A stretch of 64,000 bases of DNA from Berkiella_A sp964633725 (GTDB lineage Bacteria; Pseudomonadota; Gammaproteobacteria; Berkiellales; Berkiellaceae). Shown here piece after piece: positions 17,620-26,869 of this stretch. A model generated the notes under the pieces. That model had not been told where the DNA came from. It saw only the letters and a program-made list of their open reading frames with translations, and made no database searches. The first letter of the stretch is position 1; each line of letters begins with the position of its first letter. The DNA lies in contig CAZWHY010000001.1 of assembly GCA_964633725.1 (NCBI GenBank), positions 62,001 to 126,000 of the forward strand. The letters run 5' to 3'. A program made the position numbers and the translations under genes.

Positions 17620-18606
17620 ATGCCCCAAAAAGCTTTTATAACAGGAATTAATGGACAAGATGGTTCGTATCTAGCTGAGCTATTACTGGATAAAGGCTAT
17701 GAAGTCCATGGATTAGTGAGGCGAGAAACATTTGAGGGGGCTGGAAATAAGCTTTTCAACTTGCACCGTATTCTCGATAAAATTACATTGCATTATGGTT
17801 CTGCCAGTAATCAGTTATGCATCTCAAAGCTAATTAATGAAATTCAACCTAATGAATGCTATCACTTAGCAGCGACTAGCTTTGTGAGCTATGATTTAGC
17901 CGCCGAAACAGAAATCCTCGCGAACAATTTTAATTCCACACATTTTTTATTAGCCAGCATCAAAGATAGCTGTCCTAATTGCCGATTCTACTTTGCAGGT
18001 TCAAGCGAAATGTTTGGAGCACCTTCGGAGTATCCACAAACTGAAAATACGGTGTTTGAGCCACGTTCAATATATGGTATTTCAAAATTAGCCGCAGCTC
18101 AGCTAAGCAAAAGCTATAGGAAACAACATAAAATATTTACCTGCAATGGTATTTTGTATAATCACGAGTCACCTCGTAGAGGCGAAGCCTTTGTCACACG
18201 CAAAATTACACATCAAGTTGCCAGAATAGCCAATGGAATGACAGATAAGTTAGTGCTGGGAAATTTAGAGGCTAAAAGAGATTGGGGGTATGCACCCGAA
18301 TACGTTGATGCAATGTGGCGAATGCTAAATCATAGTGAGCCTGGTGATTATATTGTTGCTTCGAACCAATTACACACGGTAAAAGAGATTGTTGAATGTG
18401 CCTTTGAGTGTGTTAACTTGAATTATAAAAATCACGTAGTAATTGATGAGAAATTTCATCGCAGAAATGAAAAGATACCCTTGCTTGGGGATTATGCTAA
18501 AGCAAACCGCATCCTTGGTTGGCAGCCACAAAAGACTATATTCAAAGTAATAGAAGAAATGGTCGCTTGGGATTTACAATTAATTCAACAGGCTTATATA
18601 GCATGA
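17620..18606 (+). CDS. gmd: GDP-mannose 4,6-dehydratase
   Basis: A 328-residue extended short-chain dehydrogenase. AFITGINGQDGSYLAELLLDKGY is the Gmd form of the NAD(P)-binding loop; GSSEMFG, the catalytic YGISK, NHESPRRGEAFVTRKIT and RDWGYAPEYVDAMW are typical of Gmd. It makes GDP-4-keto-6-deoxymannose, the substrate of the perosamine-synthase-like aminotransferase at 21226. The ATG at 17620, preceded by GGTGG, was chosen over TTG/GTG codons upstream. Its stop overlaps the next start as ATGA. Confidence 0.93.
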   Translation: MPQKAFITGINGQDGSYLAELLLDKGYEVHGLVRRETFEGAGNKLFNLHRILDKITLHYGSASNQLCISKLINEIQPNECYHLAATSFVSYDLAAETEILANNFNSTHFLLASIKDSCPNCRFYFAGSSEMFGAPSEYPQTENTVFEPRSIYGISKLAAAQLSKSYRKQHKIFTCNGILYNHESPRRGEAFVTRKITHQVARIANGMTDKLVLGNLEAKRDWGYAPEYVDAMWRMLNHSEPGDYIVASNQLHTVKEIVECAFECVNLNYKNHVVIDEKFHRRNEKIPLLGDYAKANRILGWQPQKTIFKVIEEMVAWDLQLIQQAYIA

Positions 18607-19811
18607 AAGTTTTATTTACCTCTCCTATGTTAGAATACCCACCCAAAAGCGGTCCACACTTACGCATAGACAATACGATTAAAGCGTTAAACCGTGTATC
18701 TGATTTACATATTATTTCTAAAGTACCTGAATTCTTAATAGGAGGGGACGCCGCCGTTGATTTTTATCAAAAGCAGTCTCAGAAATTTAATTTTTTGCCT
18801 TCGGTTAAATCCTTATCAAAAAATAAATGGCCACGCAGAATTCAGAAGTTATATAAAAAATTTTTTACAAATGATGCAAATCATATTATCGAATATGCAA
18901 AAAAACATAAAATTGATGCTATTTGGTTTGGCTATGGCAACCTTTCCCATCCTTTAATTAAAGCTGTACACCAACAGAATATCGGTATTCCACTTATTTG
19001 TGATACAGACAGCGTATGGTCACGATTTATTTCTCGAGAATTGCCCTTTATTGAGTCTGAATCTGAGAAAGTTAAAATTCGAAAAGCAGCCAGTTCTAAA
19101 GAACAAGAAGAAGAAAAATGGGTGCAATGGTGTGATGTTACAACCGCGGTCTCTGAAGTGGATGCGGCGTACTATCAAGGCTATACAACGGATTCCAAAA
19201 AAGTTGCTGTATTTCCCAATGCGATTGATTTGGATTTTTATAGAAATCAAGAAGCAGCACTTCCAGGATTTTCAGATAAAGCGGTTATATTGTCTGGATC
19301 TTTTGGCAAGCCCACTAGTGCTATGAATAGAGCAGCAGATTGGGTGCTCAAAGATATTTGGCCGCAGGTCATTAAGGCAATGCCAGATGCACACTTATAT
19401 ATTGTAGGCTCGCATTCTGATATTTCTTATGCACATATACAAGACTCTACGATTACGATAGCGGGTAGAGTACCTTCTATATTGCCGTATTTACAACATG
19501 CCAAAATGGCCATTACACCCTTACAATTTGAATCGGGCACGAGATTTAAGATACTAGAGGCGGGCGCTTGTAAGTTGCCTATGGTTTCTACCACTTTGGG
19601 TGCAGAAGGGTTGGATGTGAATCATATGGAGCATATTTGGATAGCAGATGAACCCCAAGAATTTGCGAATGCAATAATTGCCTTATTGCAAAATAAAACT
19701 TTAGCACAATCTATAGCACATAAAAGCTACGAATTGATTAAACGAGATTTTGGTTTGCTCTCTCTTGAGGGGTACGCACAAAATATTTTACAGCAGGTGA
19801 TAAAATCATGA
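18603..19811 (+). CDS. Glycosyltransferase family 4 (GT-B)
   Basis: About 402 residues beginning MKVLFTSPMLEYPPKSGPH, a typical GT-B N-terminus with the open YPPKSG acceptor loop. The C-terminal half has VILSGSF, HLYIVGS and TPLQFESGTRFKILEAGACKLPMVSTTLGAEG, the nucleotide-sugar-binding E-x7-E region of family 4. Sugar specificity cannot be read. The start overlaps the gmd stop (ATGA) and the stop overlaps the next gene, so it belongs to the same transcript; a longer frame reaching back into gmd was rejected. Confidence 0.88.
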   Translation: MKVLFTSPMLEYPPKSGPHLRIDNTIKALNRVSDLHIISKVPEFLIGGDAAVDFYQKQSQKFNFLPSVKSLSKNKWPRRIQKLYKKFFTNDANHIIEYAKKHKIDAIWFGYGNLSHPLIKAVHQQNIGIPLICDTDSVWSRFISRELPFIESESEKVKIRKAASSKEQEEEKWVQWCDVTTAVSEVDAAYYQGYTTDSKKVAVFPNAIDLDFYRNQEAALPGFSDKAVILSGSFGKPTSAMNRAADWVLKDIWPQVIKAMPDAHLYIVGSHSDISYAHIQDSTITIAGRVPSILPYLQHAKMAITPLQFESGTRFKILEAGACKLPMVSTTLGAEGLDVNHMEHIWIADEPQEFANAIIALLQNKTLAQSIAHKSYELIKRDFGLLSLEGYAQNILQQVIKS

Positions 19812-20248
19812 TAGAGCAAGTTGATTTTGATGGAAAAAATTATGCCATTATTATTCGCAGTCAATATGAGAAAGCGGGCATTACCTTTGTAACGCCTGAT
19901 GAATACTCACAACAATTAGCTTACATGCAGCATGAAACAGGCAAGAAAATTATGCCGCACGTGCATAATCCTGTGCCACGGCAAGTCACTTATACGCAAG
20001 AAGTGTTATGGATTAAAAAAGGGAAATTACGAGTTGATTTTTATTCTGAGTCGCAAAAATACTTGGAAAGCAGAATGTTAGAAGCAGGGGATGTGATTTT
20101 ACTTGCTCAAGGAGGACATGGCTTTGAAGTGATCGAAGCGGTTGAGATGTTTGAAGTCAAACAAGGTCCTTATGCAGGAGAAGAAGACAAAACACGGTTT
20201 GAAGGAAAATTTTCACAACCTGTAGAGTTGGGAACTGTGCATAAGTGA
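19808..20248 (+). CDS. Cupin-domain protein of surface-glycan clusters
   Basis: A 146-residue single-domain cupin: HVHNPVPRQVTYTQEVLWIKKGKLRVDFY holds a likely metal-binding H-x-H, and GDVILLAQGGHGFEVIE has a third His. Cupins of this size occur beside glycosyltransferases and methyltransferases in O-antigen loci, but no exact reaction is established for this one. It ends the operon that starts at pepM (ATGA overlap with the glycosyltransferase before it). The DUF3800 cassette follows directly. Confidence 0.65.
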   Translation: MIEQVDFDGKNYAIIIRSQYEKAGITFVTPDEYSQQLAYMQHETGKKIMPHVHNPVPRQVTYTQEVLWIKKGKLRVDFYSESQKYLESRMLEAGDVILLAQGGHGFEVIEAVEMFEVKQGPYAGEEDKTRFEGKFSQPVELGTVHK

Positions 20249-20347
20249 GCTGGGCTGGATAAAGCGTGTGCTTACCCACATAGTTATATGGGAAACTATT
20301 TTGTTTGTTATGATATTTTTACATGTGAAATCAACAGGTTATATGTA

Positions 20348-20376
20348 TTGAAATTTATTGTGTTTTCAACTATAAT
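20348..20376 (+). promoter_or_regulatory. Sigma-70 promoter of the structured RNA
   Basis: TTGAAA (20348-20353), a 17-bp spacer and a perfect TATAAT (20371-20376) place the transcription start at about 20383-20384, exactly where the first stem of the RNA begins. This is one of the best promoter matches in the window. Confidence 0.75.
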
Positions 20377-20383
20377 ATAGAAT

Positions 20384-20474
20384 AGGTAGGTAAATCCTGA
20401 GCAAGTCGCGATGCCCGTAAAGAGTATCGTAAGCGTTTTTTTAAGAACGTCGACCTCAGGGGCTACCTTTTTTT
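20384..20474 (+). ncRNA. Structured ~90-nt RNA upstream of DUF3800 (DUF3800-type RNA motif)
   Basis: The bases fold into nested stems with complementary arms: AGGTAG 20384-20389 with CTACCT 20463-20468; CCTGAG 20396-20401 with CTCAGG 20455-20460; GTCG 20405-20408 with CGAC 20451-20454; and two hairpins inside, CGATGC 20409-20414 with GTATCG 20424-20429, and CGTT 20434-20437 with AACG 20446-20449. This gives a three-way junction. The outer stem is followed by T's to 20474, so it can end its own transcript. A good promoter begins it. Conserved RNA motifs found upstream of DUF3800 genes have been described (from memory, a numbered DUF3800 series); which one this matches is not known. Confidence 0.75.
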
Positions 20475-20496
20475 ATGCCTAATAAAAAGAATAATA

Positions 20497-21153
20497 ATGA
20501 AATCTATAGTAATTTATCTTGATGAGTCGGGTGATCTAGGTTGGTCTTTTGGAGCGCCATACCGACGAGGTGGCTCTAGCAGGCATTTAACGATCAGTGC
20601 AGTGATTACACCCATAGAGCAAAAGCACCTTATTTCACGCAATATTAGAAAGCTCTATAAAAAATACAAGTGGGATGCGAAGGTTGAGGCAAAATGGTCG
20701 GGCATGGATGGTACGCAGCAATTAGAATTTGCGAAAAGAGCAAGAAATATCACAGAAACGCATGTTGGTATTAAATATTTATCAATAACAGCCTATAAGC
20801 CTAAAGTCTCTTCACATATCAAAACAGATCCTAATAAATTATACAACTATATGATTAATTTATTGCTTTTAGATGAGATGGCGAAATATGATGAGGTTCT
20901 TTTTATACCTGATCCAAGGAGTGTTAAAGTCTCATCTGGAAATAGCCTACATGACTATCTACAAACACAATTGTGGTTTGAAAAAAATGTTAAAACTCAA
21001 TTAACAACGAAGCCAGAAGATAGTGCGTCAAGTAAAGGTGTACAATTTGCTGATATGTTGTCAGGAATTGTACAACAGCATTTTGAAGATAAGAACTCAT
21101 CCCCTTTTAATACACTAAATTCACATATCATTATCAAAAGGCTTTTCTTTTGA
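20497..21153 (+). CDS. DUF3800 domain protein
   Basis: A 218-residue protein with DUF3800 hallmarks: IVIYLDESGDLGWSF at the N-terminus (Asp-Glu-Ser-Gly-Asp), IPDPRSV in the middle and GVQFADMLSGIVQQHFE near the C-terminus. The fold has been related to RNase H-like nucleases, but biochemical function is not established. The gene starts 22 bp after the U-tract of a structured RNA. The RNA-plus-protein cassette separates two glycan genes and looks inserted. A weak AAAGAA is the only Shine-Dalgarno-like sequence before its ATG. Confidence 0.8.
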   Translation: MKSIVIYLDESGDLGWSFGAPYRRGGSSRHLTISAVITPIEQKHLISRNIRKLYKKYKWDAKVEAKWSGMDGTQQLEFAKRARNITETHVGIKYLSITAYKPKVSSHIKTDPNKLYNYMINLLLLDEMAKYDEVLFIPDPRSVKVSSGNSLHDYLQTQLWFEKNVKTQLTTKPEDSASSKGVQFADMLSGIVQQHFEDKNSSPFNTLNSHIIIKRLFF

Positions 21154-21225
21154 TTGCTACTGCCTGTTATATTAAAAGCAATAGAACAAGGGAAATTCTC
21201 ACAAAAACCGAGTTAGGAACCCCAC

Positions 21226-22338
21226 ATGAGTGACTTTATTCCAGTCAATACACCTCTACTAATTGGCAACGAAAAAAAATATTTGAATCAATGCATCGAT
21301 ACTGGCTGGATCTCGTCAGAAGGGCCATTTGTGCGAGAATTTGAAGAGAAGTTCTCTGCTAAAATGGGGCGTGAGTACGGCGTGGCAGTCGCGAATGGTA
21401 CTGTGGCACTAGAATGTGCTGTACGAGCGTTAGACTTACAACCGGGTGATGAAGTCATCATGCCCAGTTTTACGATTATTTCTTGTGTGCAGTCGCTGAT
21501 TAATAATCAACTAAAACCTGTATTGGTTGATAGTTTGCCCGATACTTGGAATATGGACGTATCATCTATACGTGCAAAAATCACCAATAAGACCAAAGCC
21601 ATTATGGTTGTGCATACTTATGGTTTACCAGTTGAGATGGATGAAATTTTATCTTTAGCCAAAGAATTTAATCTAAAAGTAATAGAAGATGCTGCCGAAG
21701 CGCATGGACTAATGTATAAAGGTAAGCCTTGTGGTTCATTTGGTGATATTAGTATATTTAGCTTTTATCCTAATAAGCTGATTACCACGGGTGAAGGTGG
21801 CATGATTGTGATGAACAATCAAGATTTGTATAAACAATGCTGCTATTTGAGAAACTTAGCTTTTGACAATCCACGCTTTGTGCACCAAGATTTAGGTTAT
21901 AACTTCAGAATGAGCAATATTCAAGCGGCACTGGGTTTAGCACAGTTGGAAAAGCTCGATGAATTTATCGAACGAAAGCATGAAATGGGATTACATTATC
22001 AGCAAGGCTTACAAGGTTTAGATAAAGTACAATGCCCTGTTGCAGAAACACCTTATGCCAAAAATATTTACTGGGTATTTGGTTTGGTGACAGAAAAAAC
22101 TAAAGCAACTAAAATTATGCAAGCACTAGCGCAGAAAAACATTGGCACCAGGCCGTTTTTTTATCCTATGCATTTACAACCTGTATTAACTAAGATGGGG
22201 TTGTTTGAGCAAGAACAGTACCCACAAGCAGAGCATATTAGCCAGTATGGATTTTATTTGCCTAGTGGCTTGGCTTTGACCCAAAACGAAATAAAACGTG
22301 TCATCGAAGCTGTTCAGTCAGTAATCGAAGAGATATAA
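21226..22338 (+). CDS. per: DegT/DnrJ/EryC1 aminotransferase, perosamine synthase-like
   Basis: A 370-residue PLP sugar aminotransferase. FIPVNTPLLIGNEKKYLNQCIDTGWISSEG matches the N-terminus of GDP-perosamine synthases (RfbE/Per). IEDAAEAHG and SFYPNKLITTGEGGM carry the PLP-binding residues, with the catalytic Lys in NKL; NFRMSNIQAALG follows. With Gmd at 17620 it would convert GDP-4-keto-6-deoxymannose to GDP-perosamine. Other GDP- or UDP-4-keto sugars are possible substrates. It leads a tight set of genes to 26869. Confidence 0.85.
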   Translation: MSDFIPVNTPLLIGNEKKYLNQCIDTGWISSEGPFVREFEEKFSAKMGREYGVAVANGTVALECAVRALDLQPGDEVIMPSFTIISCVQSLINNQLKPVLVDSLPDTWNMDVSSIRAKITNKTKAIMVVHTYGLPVEMDEILSLAKEFNLKVIEDAAEAHGLMYKGKPCGSFGDISIFSFYPNKLITTGEGGMIVMNNQDLYKQCCYLRNLAFDNPRFVHQDLGYNFRMSNIQAALGLAQLEKLDEFIERKHEMGLHYQQGLQGLDKVQCPVAETPYAKNIYWVFGLVTEKTKATKIMQALAQKNIGTRPFFYPMHLQPVLTKMGLFEQEQYPQAEHISQYGFYLPSGLALTQNEIKRVIEAVQSVIEEI

Positions 22339-22358
22339 ACAAAAATACGGATATTATT

Positions 22359-23228
22359 ATGTTGCAAAAAGCCGTGCGATTTTTAAAACGTCAACAAGCG
22401 TTGTCCAGAATTAATTTATCATTATCTAGGGCTGCTACAACTAGTCAGCTGCGAAATATACACCCTAAGAAACCTAATAGTTGGGAGTTTGCCGGGTTTT
22501 CACAAAATGGTGAAGATGGTATTAGTGATTATTTAACGCAAAATTTATTGTGCCCTAATCGATACTTTTTTGAAATTGGTGCGGCAGATGGCTTGGAAAA
22601 TAATACGAGTTGGTTTGCTATTGCCAAAAAATATTCTGGTTTGATGATAGAAGGGGATAAAAAACTCAGCAAACGGTTAGACCAGTTAATATCTGGGTTT
22701 AACCTGGGCGTGACTGTACAACAGCAATTCGTTACCATCGATAATATTCCTCAGTTGGTCGACTCTTTGCAATATAAAGATCCAGATTTATTTTCTTTGG
22801 ATATAGATGGTAATGATTATTATATTTTAAAAGCGTTATTAGAGCATAAGTTTAAGCCAAAAATTATTATTGTTGAATACAATAGCGCGTATGGCCCAGA
22901 TAAAGCGCAAACTATTCCATATGATGAGTCGTTTTATTATTTAGATGCGCATGCTTCGGGGTTATATTATGGGGTATCTATCCAGGCATGGAAAAACTTA
23001 CTGTCTCCTGAAAACTATCAATTTATTACGGTTGATGAAAATGGTGTTAATGCAATTTTTGTAGATAAGACAGCTTTTGCGCCTGAATTTTTAGCTGGCA
23101 TGAAACCTAAGTTTTTTGCTGAAAATTTTTATCAATTTAAAAAATATGGCAGCTGGGAGAAGCAATACCAGAAGATTTGTAATTTGCCATTGAAAGAAAT
23201 TAAAAACATCAAGGACACCGCAGCATGA
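22359..23228 (+). CDS. FkbM-like methyltransferase-family protein
   Basis: A 289-residue protein with a SAM-methyltransferase-like core: GFSQNGEDGISDYLTQ, YFFEIGAADGLENNTSWFA (glycine loop), GLMIEGD (acidic residue after strand 2), and FSLDIDGNDYYILKALL, which resembles the DVEG block of FkbM proteins. The later VEYNSAYGP segment is typical of a glycan-locus subgroup. It may O-methylate a sugar of the polysaccharide; no direct proof is visible. It overlaps the next gene by 4 bp. Confidence 0.65.
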   Translation: MLQKAVRFLKRQQALSRINLSLSRAATTSQLRNIHPKKPNSWEFAGFSQNGEDGISDYLTQNLLCPNRYFFEIGAADGLENNTSWFAIAKKYSGLMIEGDKKLSKRLDQLISGFNLGVTVQQQFVTIDNIPQLVDSLQYKDPDLFSLDIDGNDYYILKALLEHKFKPKIIIVEYNSAYGPDKAQTIPYDESFYYLDAHASGLYYGVSIQAWKNLLSPENYQFITVDENGVNAIFVDKTAFAPEFLAGMKPKFFAENFYQFKKYGSWEKQYQKICNLPLKEIKNIKDTAA

Positions 23229-24019
23229 ATGTATTTCAAAATTATGGAAAATATTATGATTTGCTCTATCAAGATAAAGATTATGTGGGAGAGGCCAATT
23301 TTTTAATAGAGTTATTCAAAAAACATAATATTGATAATGGTGCCAGATTGCTAGAACTGGGCACAGGCACAGGCAAACACGCTTGTCACTTAGCCGAGCA
23401 GGGGTATTTTGTCACTGGCATTGAGCAAAGTGATATTATGCTAGAAATCGCGGGTCAGGCATTAGCAACCAAAAACACTGATATCGCTAATCGTATTAAA
23501 TTATATAAAGGTGATATCCGAACTTGGGATGCTGAGAAAGAAAATCAAGGTGAGCAATCAGAAAGATTTGATGCGGTATTTTCTTTATTTCATGTGATGA
23601 GCTATATGCAGAATTTGGCTGATTTGAAAGCAGTTTTTGCCAATATTAAAAAACAAGTTAAATCTAATGGGGTGTTTGTTTTTGATTGTTGGTATGGTCC
23701 TGCTGTATTAAATTTAAAACCCGAAACGCGTTTTAAAATTATGACAGACGGTGAGTACACTATAGAGCGTGTGGCTCAAGCAAGTATGGATACAACAAAG
23801 CAGCAAGTGACAATTGATTATACGTTGTTTAGTAAAGACAAAGATCAAGAAAATTATCAAAAATTTACAGAACAGCACAAAATGCGATTTTTATTTAAAT
23901 CTGAAATAGAATTATTATGTGAGCAGTTTGACTGTGAGCTAACAGATAGCTTTGAATGGATGACTAAAGCAGATTTAAGTCAAGATACTTGGGGTGCTTG
24001 TTTTATTATTACATTATGA
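23225..24019 (+). CDS. Class I SAM-dependent methyltransferase
   Basis: A 264-residue enzyme with motif I LLELGTGTGKHACHLAEQGY, motif II-like GIEQSDIMLEIA, KGDIRTW and FDAVFSLFHVMSYM. The N-terminal NYGKYYDLLYQDKDY is common in small sugar or amine methyltransferases near 4-amino-sugar genes. With a perosamine-type aminotransferase upstream, N- or O-methylation of that sugar is plausible but unproven. It has ATGA-type overlaps with the genes before and after it. Confidence 0.78.
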   Translation: MNVFQNYGKYYDLLYQDKDYVGEANFLIELFKKHNIDNGARLLELGTGTGKHACHLAEQGYFVTGIEQSDIMLEIAGQALATKNTDIANRIKLYKGDIRTWDAEKENQGEQSERFDAVFSLFHVMSYMQNLADLKAVFANIKKQVKSNGVFVFDCWYGPAVLNLKPETRFKIMTDGEYTIERVAQASMDTTKQQVTIDYTLFSKDKDQENYQKFTEQHKMRFLFKSEIELLCEQFDCELTDSFEWMTKADLSQDTWGACFIITL

Positions 24020-25182
24020 AGATCAAAAAAATTGGAATTTATTTGGAGTCAGGGCCTGCCTGTGGTGGGTCTTATCAATATAATCGGTTTTTATTACGAG
24101 CTTTAGTCGAGATTTGTCAAGATAAGATTGAACTCGTTACTTTTGTAGCAGCTGATCATTGGCATAAAATAGCCTCTGAGTATCAGCTCAAAATCATTCC
24201 CGCTTCTGTTTCAAAATTATGGCAAAAACTGGCAGGTCTTTGGCGTCGTTCAAAAACACCACTATCAACCTGGCATTGGGTTGCAAAGCATTTTCACCCA
24301 TTGGCCAAAAAACTCATACAAGAAAATTGTGATATCGTTATTTTTCCTTCACAGGATGCATTGACTTATCTTATGCCAGTTCCAACCATTGGGGTGATTC
24401 ATGACTTGATGCATCGTTATGAGCAACAGTTCCCTGAGGTTGGCAATAATAAAGAATTTTTCAAAAGAGAGTTTCACTATCAGAAAATGTGTGAGTGGAG
24501 CAAAGCGATTTTGGTTGATTCTGATTTGGGGCGTGTTCATGCTGAAGAAAGTTATTTGGCCGCCAAAGACAAGTGCCATGCATTGCCATTTATAACCAAT
24601 GTGGAAGAAAGAAAAAGCAATAATATCAAACAAAAGTACAGCTTACCCAATCAGTATTTTTTCTATCCCGCACAATTTTGGCAACACAAAAATCATATAA
24701 GATTATTAAAAGCATTACATAAAGCCATACAACAATATCCAGACATGCAATTGGTATTAGTTGGGAGTTCTAAAAATGGTTATGATGAAGTCTTAGCAAT
24801 TATAGACAAATTAAAATTAAAAAATAATGTCAATATTTTGGGTTTGGTACCAGATGAAGATATGGCTGAATTGTACCAAAATGCCAGAGCGTTGATTATG
24901 CCGACATTCTTTGGTCCTACCAATATACCGCCATTAGAGGCTTTTGCCTTAGGATGCCCTGTGGCAGTTTCGAATATTTATGCAATGCCTGAGTTATATC
25001 AAGACGCTGCATTGTATTTTAATCCTAATGGCATAGATGAAATAGAATCTATAATGATTAGGCTCTGGACGGATGATCAATTGTGTGATGAGCTAAAAAG
25101 GAAGGGAAGGCTAAAGCATACTGGTTGGCATTATCCCCATTTTAAATCAAAATTAGAGAGTATTCTAGAAAATGTTCAGTGA
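24016..25182 (+). CDS. Glycosyltransferase family 4 (mannosyltransferase-like)
   Basis: About 388 residues from ATG 24016, which overlaps the methyltransferase stop (ATGA). GPACGGSYQYNRFLLRAL is the N-terminal glycine loop. FYPAQFWQHKNHIRLLKAL, LVLVGSSKNGY, NILGLVPDEDMAELY and TFFGPTNIPPLEAFALGCPVAVSN form the donor-binding C-domain, including the E-x7-E acid pair. GDP-sugar donors are common in this group, which fits the GDP-perosamine route, but specificity is inference. Confidence 0.88.
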   Translation: MKIKKIGIYLESGPACGGSYQYNRFLLRALVEICQDKIELVTFVAADHWHKIASEYQLKIIPASVSKLWQKLAGLWRRSKTPLSTWHWVAKHFHPLAKKLIQENCDIVIFPSQDALTYLMPVPTIGVIHDLMHRYEQQFPEVGNNKEFFKREFHYQKMCEWSKAILVDSDLGRVHAEESYLAAKDKCHALPFITNVEERKSNNIKQKYSLPNQYFFYPAQFWQHKNHIRLLKALHKAIQQYPDMQLVLVGSSKNGYDEVLAIIDKLKLKNNVNILGLVPDEDMAELYQNARALIMPTFFGPTNIPPLEAFALGCPVAVSNIYAMPELYQDAALYFNPNGIDEIESIMIRLWTDDQLCDELKRKGRLKHTGWHYPHFKSKLESILENVQ

Positions 25183-26869
25183 AAACATGGTAAGGCATCA
25201 GCGCAAATTAATAGTGGGTTTGGTCTTTTTTTTAGTCGCTATTGCTTTTAGCCCTTATCATGCTTTGGTTTTGTATCCTTTTGGGGCAGATGATGCGTCT
25301 TATTTGTCGCATGCTTTTACACTGGGTTTAGATTTTAACTTTCGATATGATAACAATATTGCCGAGTGGTTAACGATTAATGGGAATAGTGCGGCTCATC
25401 CTTTTGGGCCAGGGCTACTGGCGGCGCCATTTGTGGCTTTATTTTCAATCTTAGATTATATATTTCATCATGACGTGATTGAAAATGCAGTTTTGTATCA
25501 ATATTCATGGGCAAAATTTGGATTTGTGTTTGCATCGGGTGTTTATTTTATATTGGGTGTTTATTTATATAAAAAATGTCTCAACATATTATCACTAAAT
25601 ATTAGTAACCTGCTGTTGGTTTTGTTGTGCTCTAGCTTTGGCGTTTTATACTATGTATTTTTCAGACCCGTGATGGGGCATAGTTATGAGTTTTTTGGTT
25701 TGAGTCTATGCTCTTATTCTAGCGTATATTTATTAGACAAAATATTCTCCAAGCAAGCTGTATCATTATTTGTTTCATTTGGCATTGCGATTAGCCTGGT
25801 GTTAACGCTGTTAGTGAGACCCGCCAATATTAATGTATTTGTATTGCTGCCTATTTTTGCGATATTAGTTAGCATGCACAAAAATATAAAACTCATTGAT
25901 TATAAATATCAGTTAATGGGGCAAAGCGTTAAGATTTTAACGTGGTTTGTTTTTATATATAGTTTTGTTGCGTTAATTAACTTAAATTTATATGGGCAAA
26001 TTTTCCCATCGTCTTTTACAATGTATGGTGGAGATATCGGTCTTATTCCTCCTATGAAATCAATGGCAGAGGTTCTTTCTGCGATAGGATTTTTGATTTC
26101 TCATATGCCACAGTTATTTAATATTATGTTTACAACAGAATTTGGTTTGATCTTTGCTTCGCCTATTTTGGTTTTAGGTTTGGCTATGCTTGTATTATAT
26201 TTGGTGAAACAACAAGCAAGCAAAATGCAGATGACATCTTTGTTTGTATTATTGTTTGTTTATTTAGGTTTGCCCGCTGCTATTGTATTATTTTGGCAGT
26301 CTAATGGTTCAGCGTATGGGTTTAGGTTTTTATTTTGTTGGTTTCCAGTGGCTTTAATTGGGTATAGCCTATGTCAGGGGAGCATTCATGGACATGCAGC
26401 AAAGTGGAGCAAAAACATTGTCATTGTGATGTCTATTATGGGGTTCTTTTCTAGCACTTTCTATGCCATTAATCCCACGTTGCAATATCAGGATGAGGGA
26501 TACTCTGTTTTTGCTGTAGAGGGGGGTAATGCTATGGGTTATGAAAAACAAGTTTTAAAATCTATTGTTTCACCAACAGACTGGTTAAAACTGGTGGTCA
26601 CTCGATTTCCTGGCATGATGGGGGTTGGGGTATTGTCGTCAATAGACAGTAAACAAATAGACTCCAAGCTGCCAACCACATTAAAAGCAAAATGGAATCA
26701 ATGGCAGGCACAAAATAATAAGCTTCCGGTTCGTTTTTATTTTCAGTCAGTTATCTTTTATTTGTTTATGTGCTTGGGCATTTGTTTTTTGATTTTGAGT
26801 CATCAGAAGCGATTATTTTTTGCAGGTAGACAGCCCCAAAATTTTATACAGGGGACAAAAGTTAAATAA
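25172..26869 (+). CDS. Polytopic membrane protein, GT-C glycosyltransferase-like
   Basis: A 565-residue protein with about ten or more membrane helices. After the first helix an acidic loop (PFGADDASYLSHAFTLG) resembles the catalytic-Asp loop of GT-C enzymes that use polyprenyl-phosphate sugars, and it is followed by HPFGPGLLAAPF. Specific function is not recognised; it could instead be a polymerase- or flippase-type protein. It overlaps the preceding gene by 11 bp. Its last 57 bp overlap, tail to tail, the DUF2892 gene on the other strand. Confidence 0.55.
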   Translation: MFSENMVRHQRKLIVGLVFFLVAIAFSPYHALVLYPFGADDASYLSHAFTLGLDFNFRYDNNIAEWLTINGNSAAHPFGPGLLAAPFVALFSILDYIFHHDVIENAVLYQYSWAKFGFVFASGVYFILGVYLYKKCLNILSLNISNLLLVLLCSSFGVLYYVFFRPVMGHSYEFFGLSLCSYSSVYLLDKIFSKQAVSLFVSFGIAISLVLTLLVRPANINVFVLLPIFAILVSMHKNIKLIDYKYQLMGQSVKILTWFVFIYSFVALINLNLYGQIFPSSFTMYGGDIGLIPPMKSMAEVLSAIGFLISHMPQLFNIMFTTEFGLIFASPILVLGLAMLVLYLVKQQASKMQMTSLFVLLFVYLGLPAAIVLFWQSNGSAYGFRFLFCWFPVALIGYSLCQGSIHGHAAKWSKNIVIVMSIMGFFSSTFYAINPTLQYQDEGYSVFAVEGGNAMGYEKQVLKSIVSPTDWLKLVVTRFPGMMGVGVLSSIDSKQIDSKLPTTLKAKWNQWQAQNNKLPVRFYFQSVIFYLFMCLGICFLILSHQKRLFFAGRQPQNFIQGTKVK

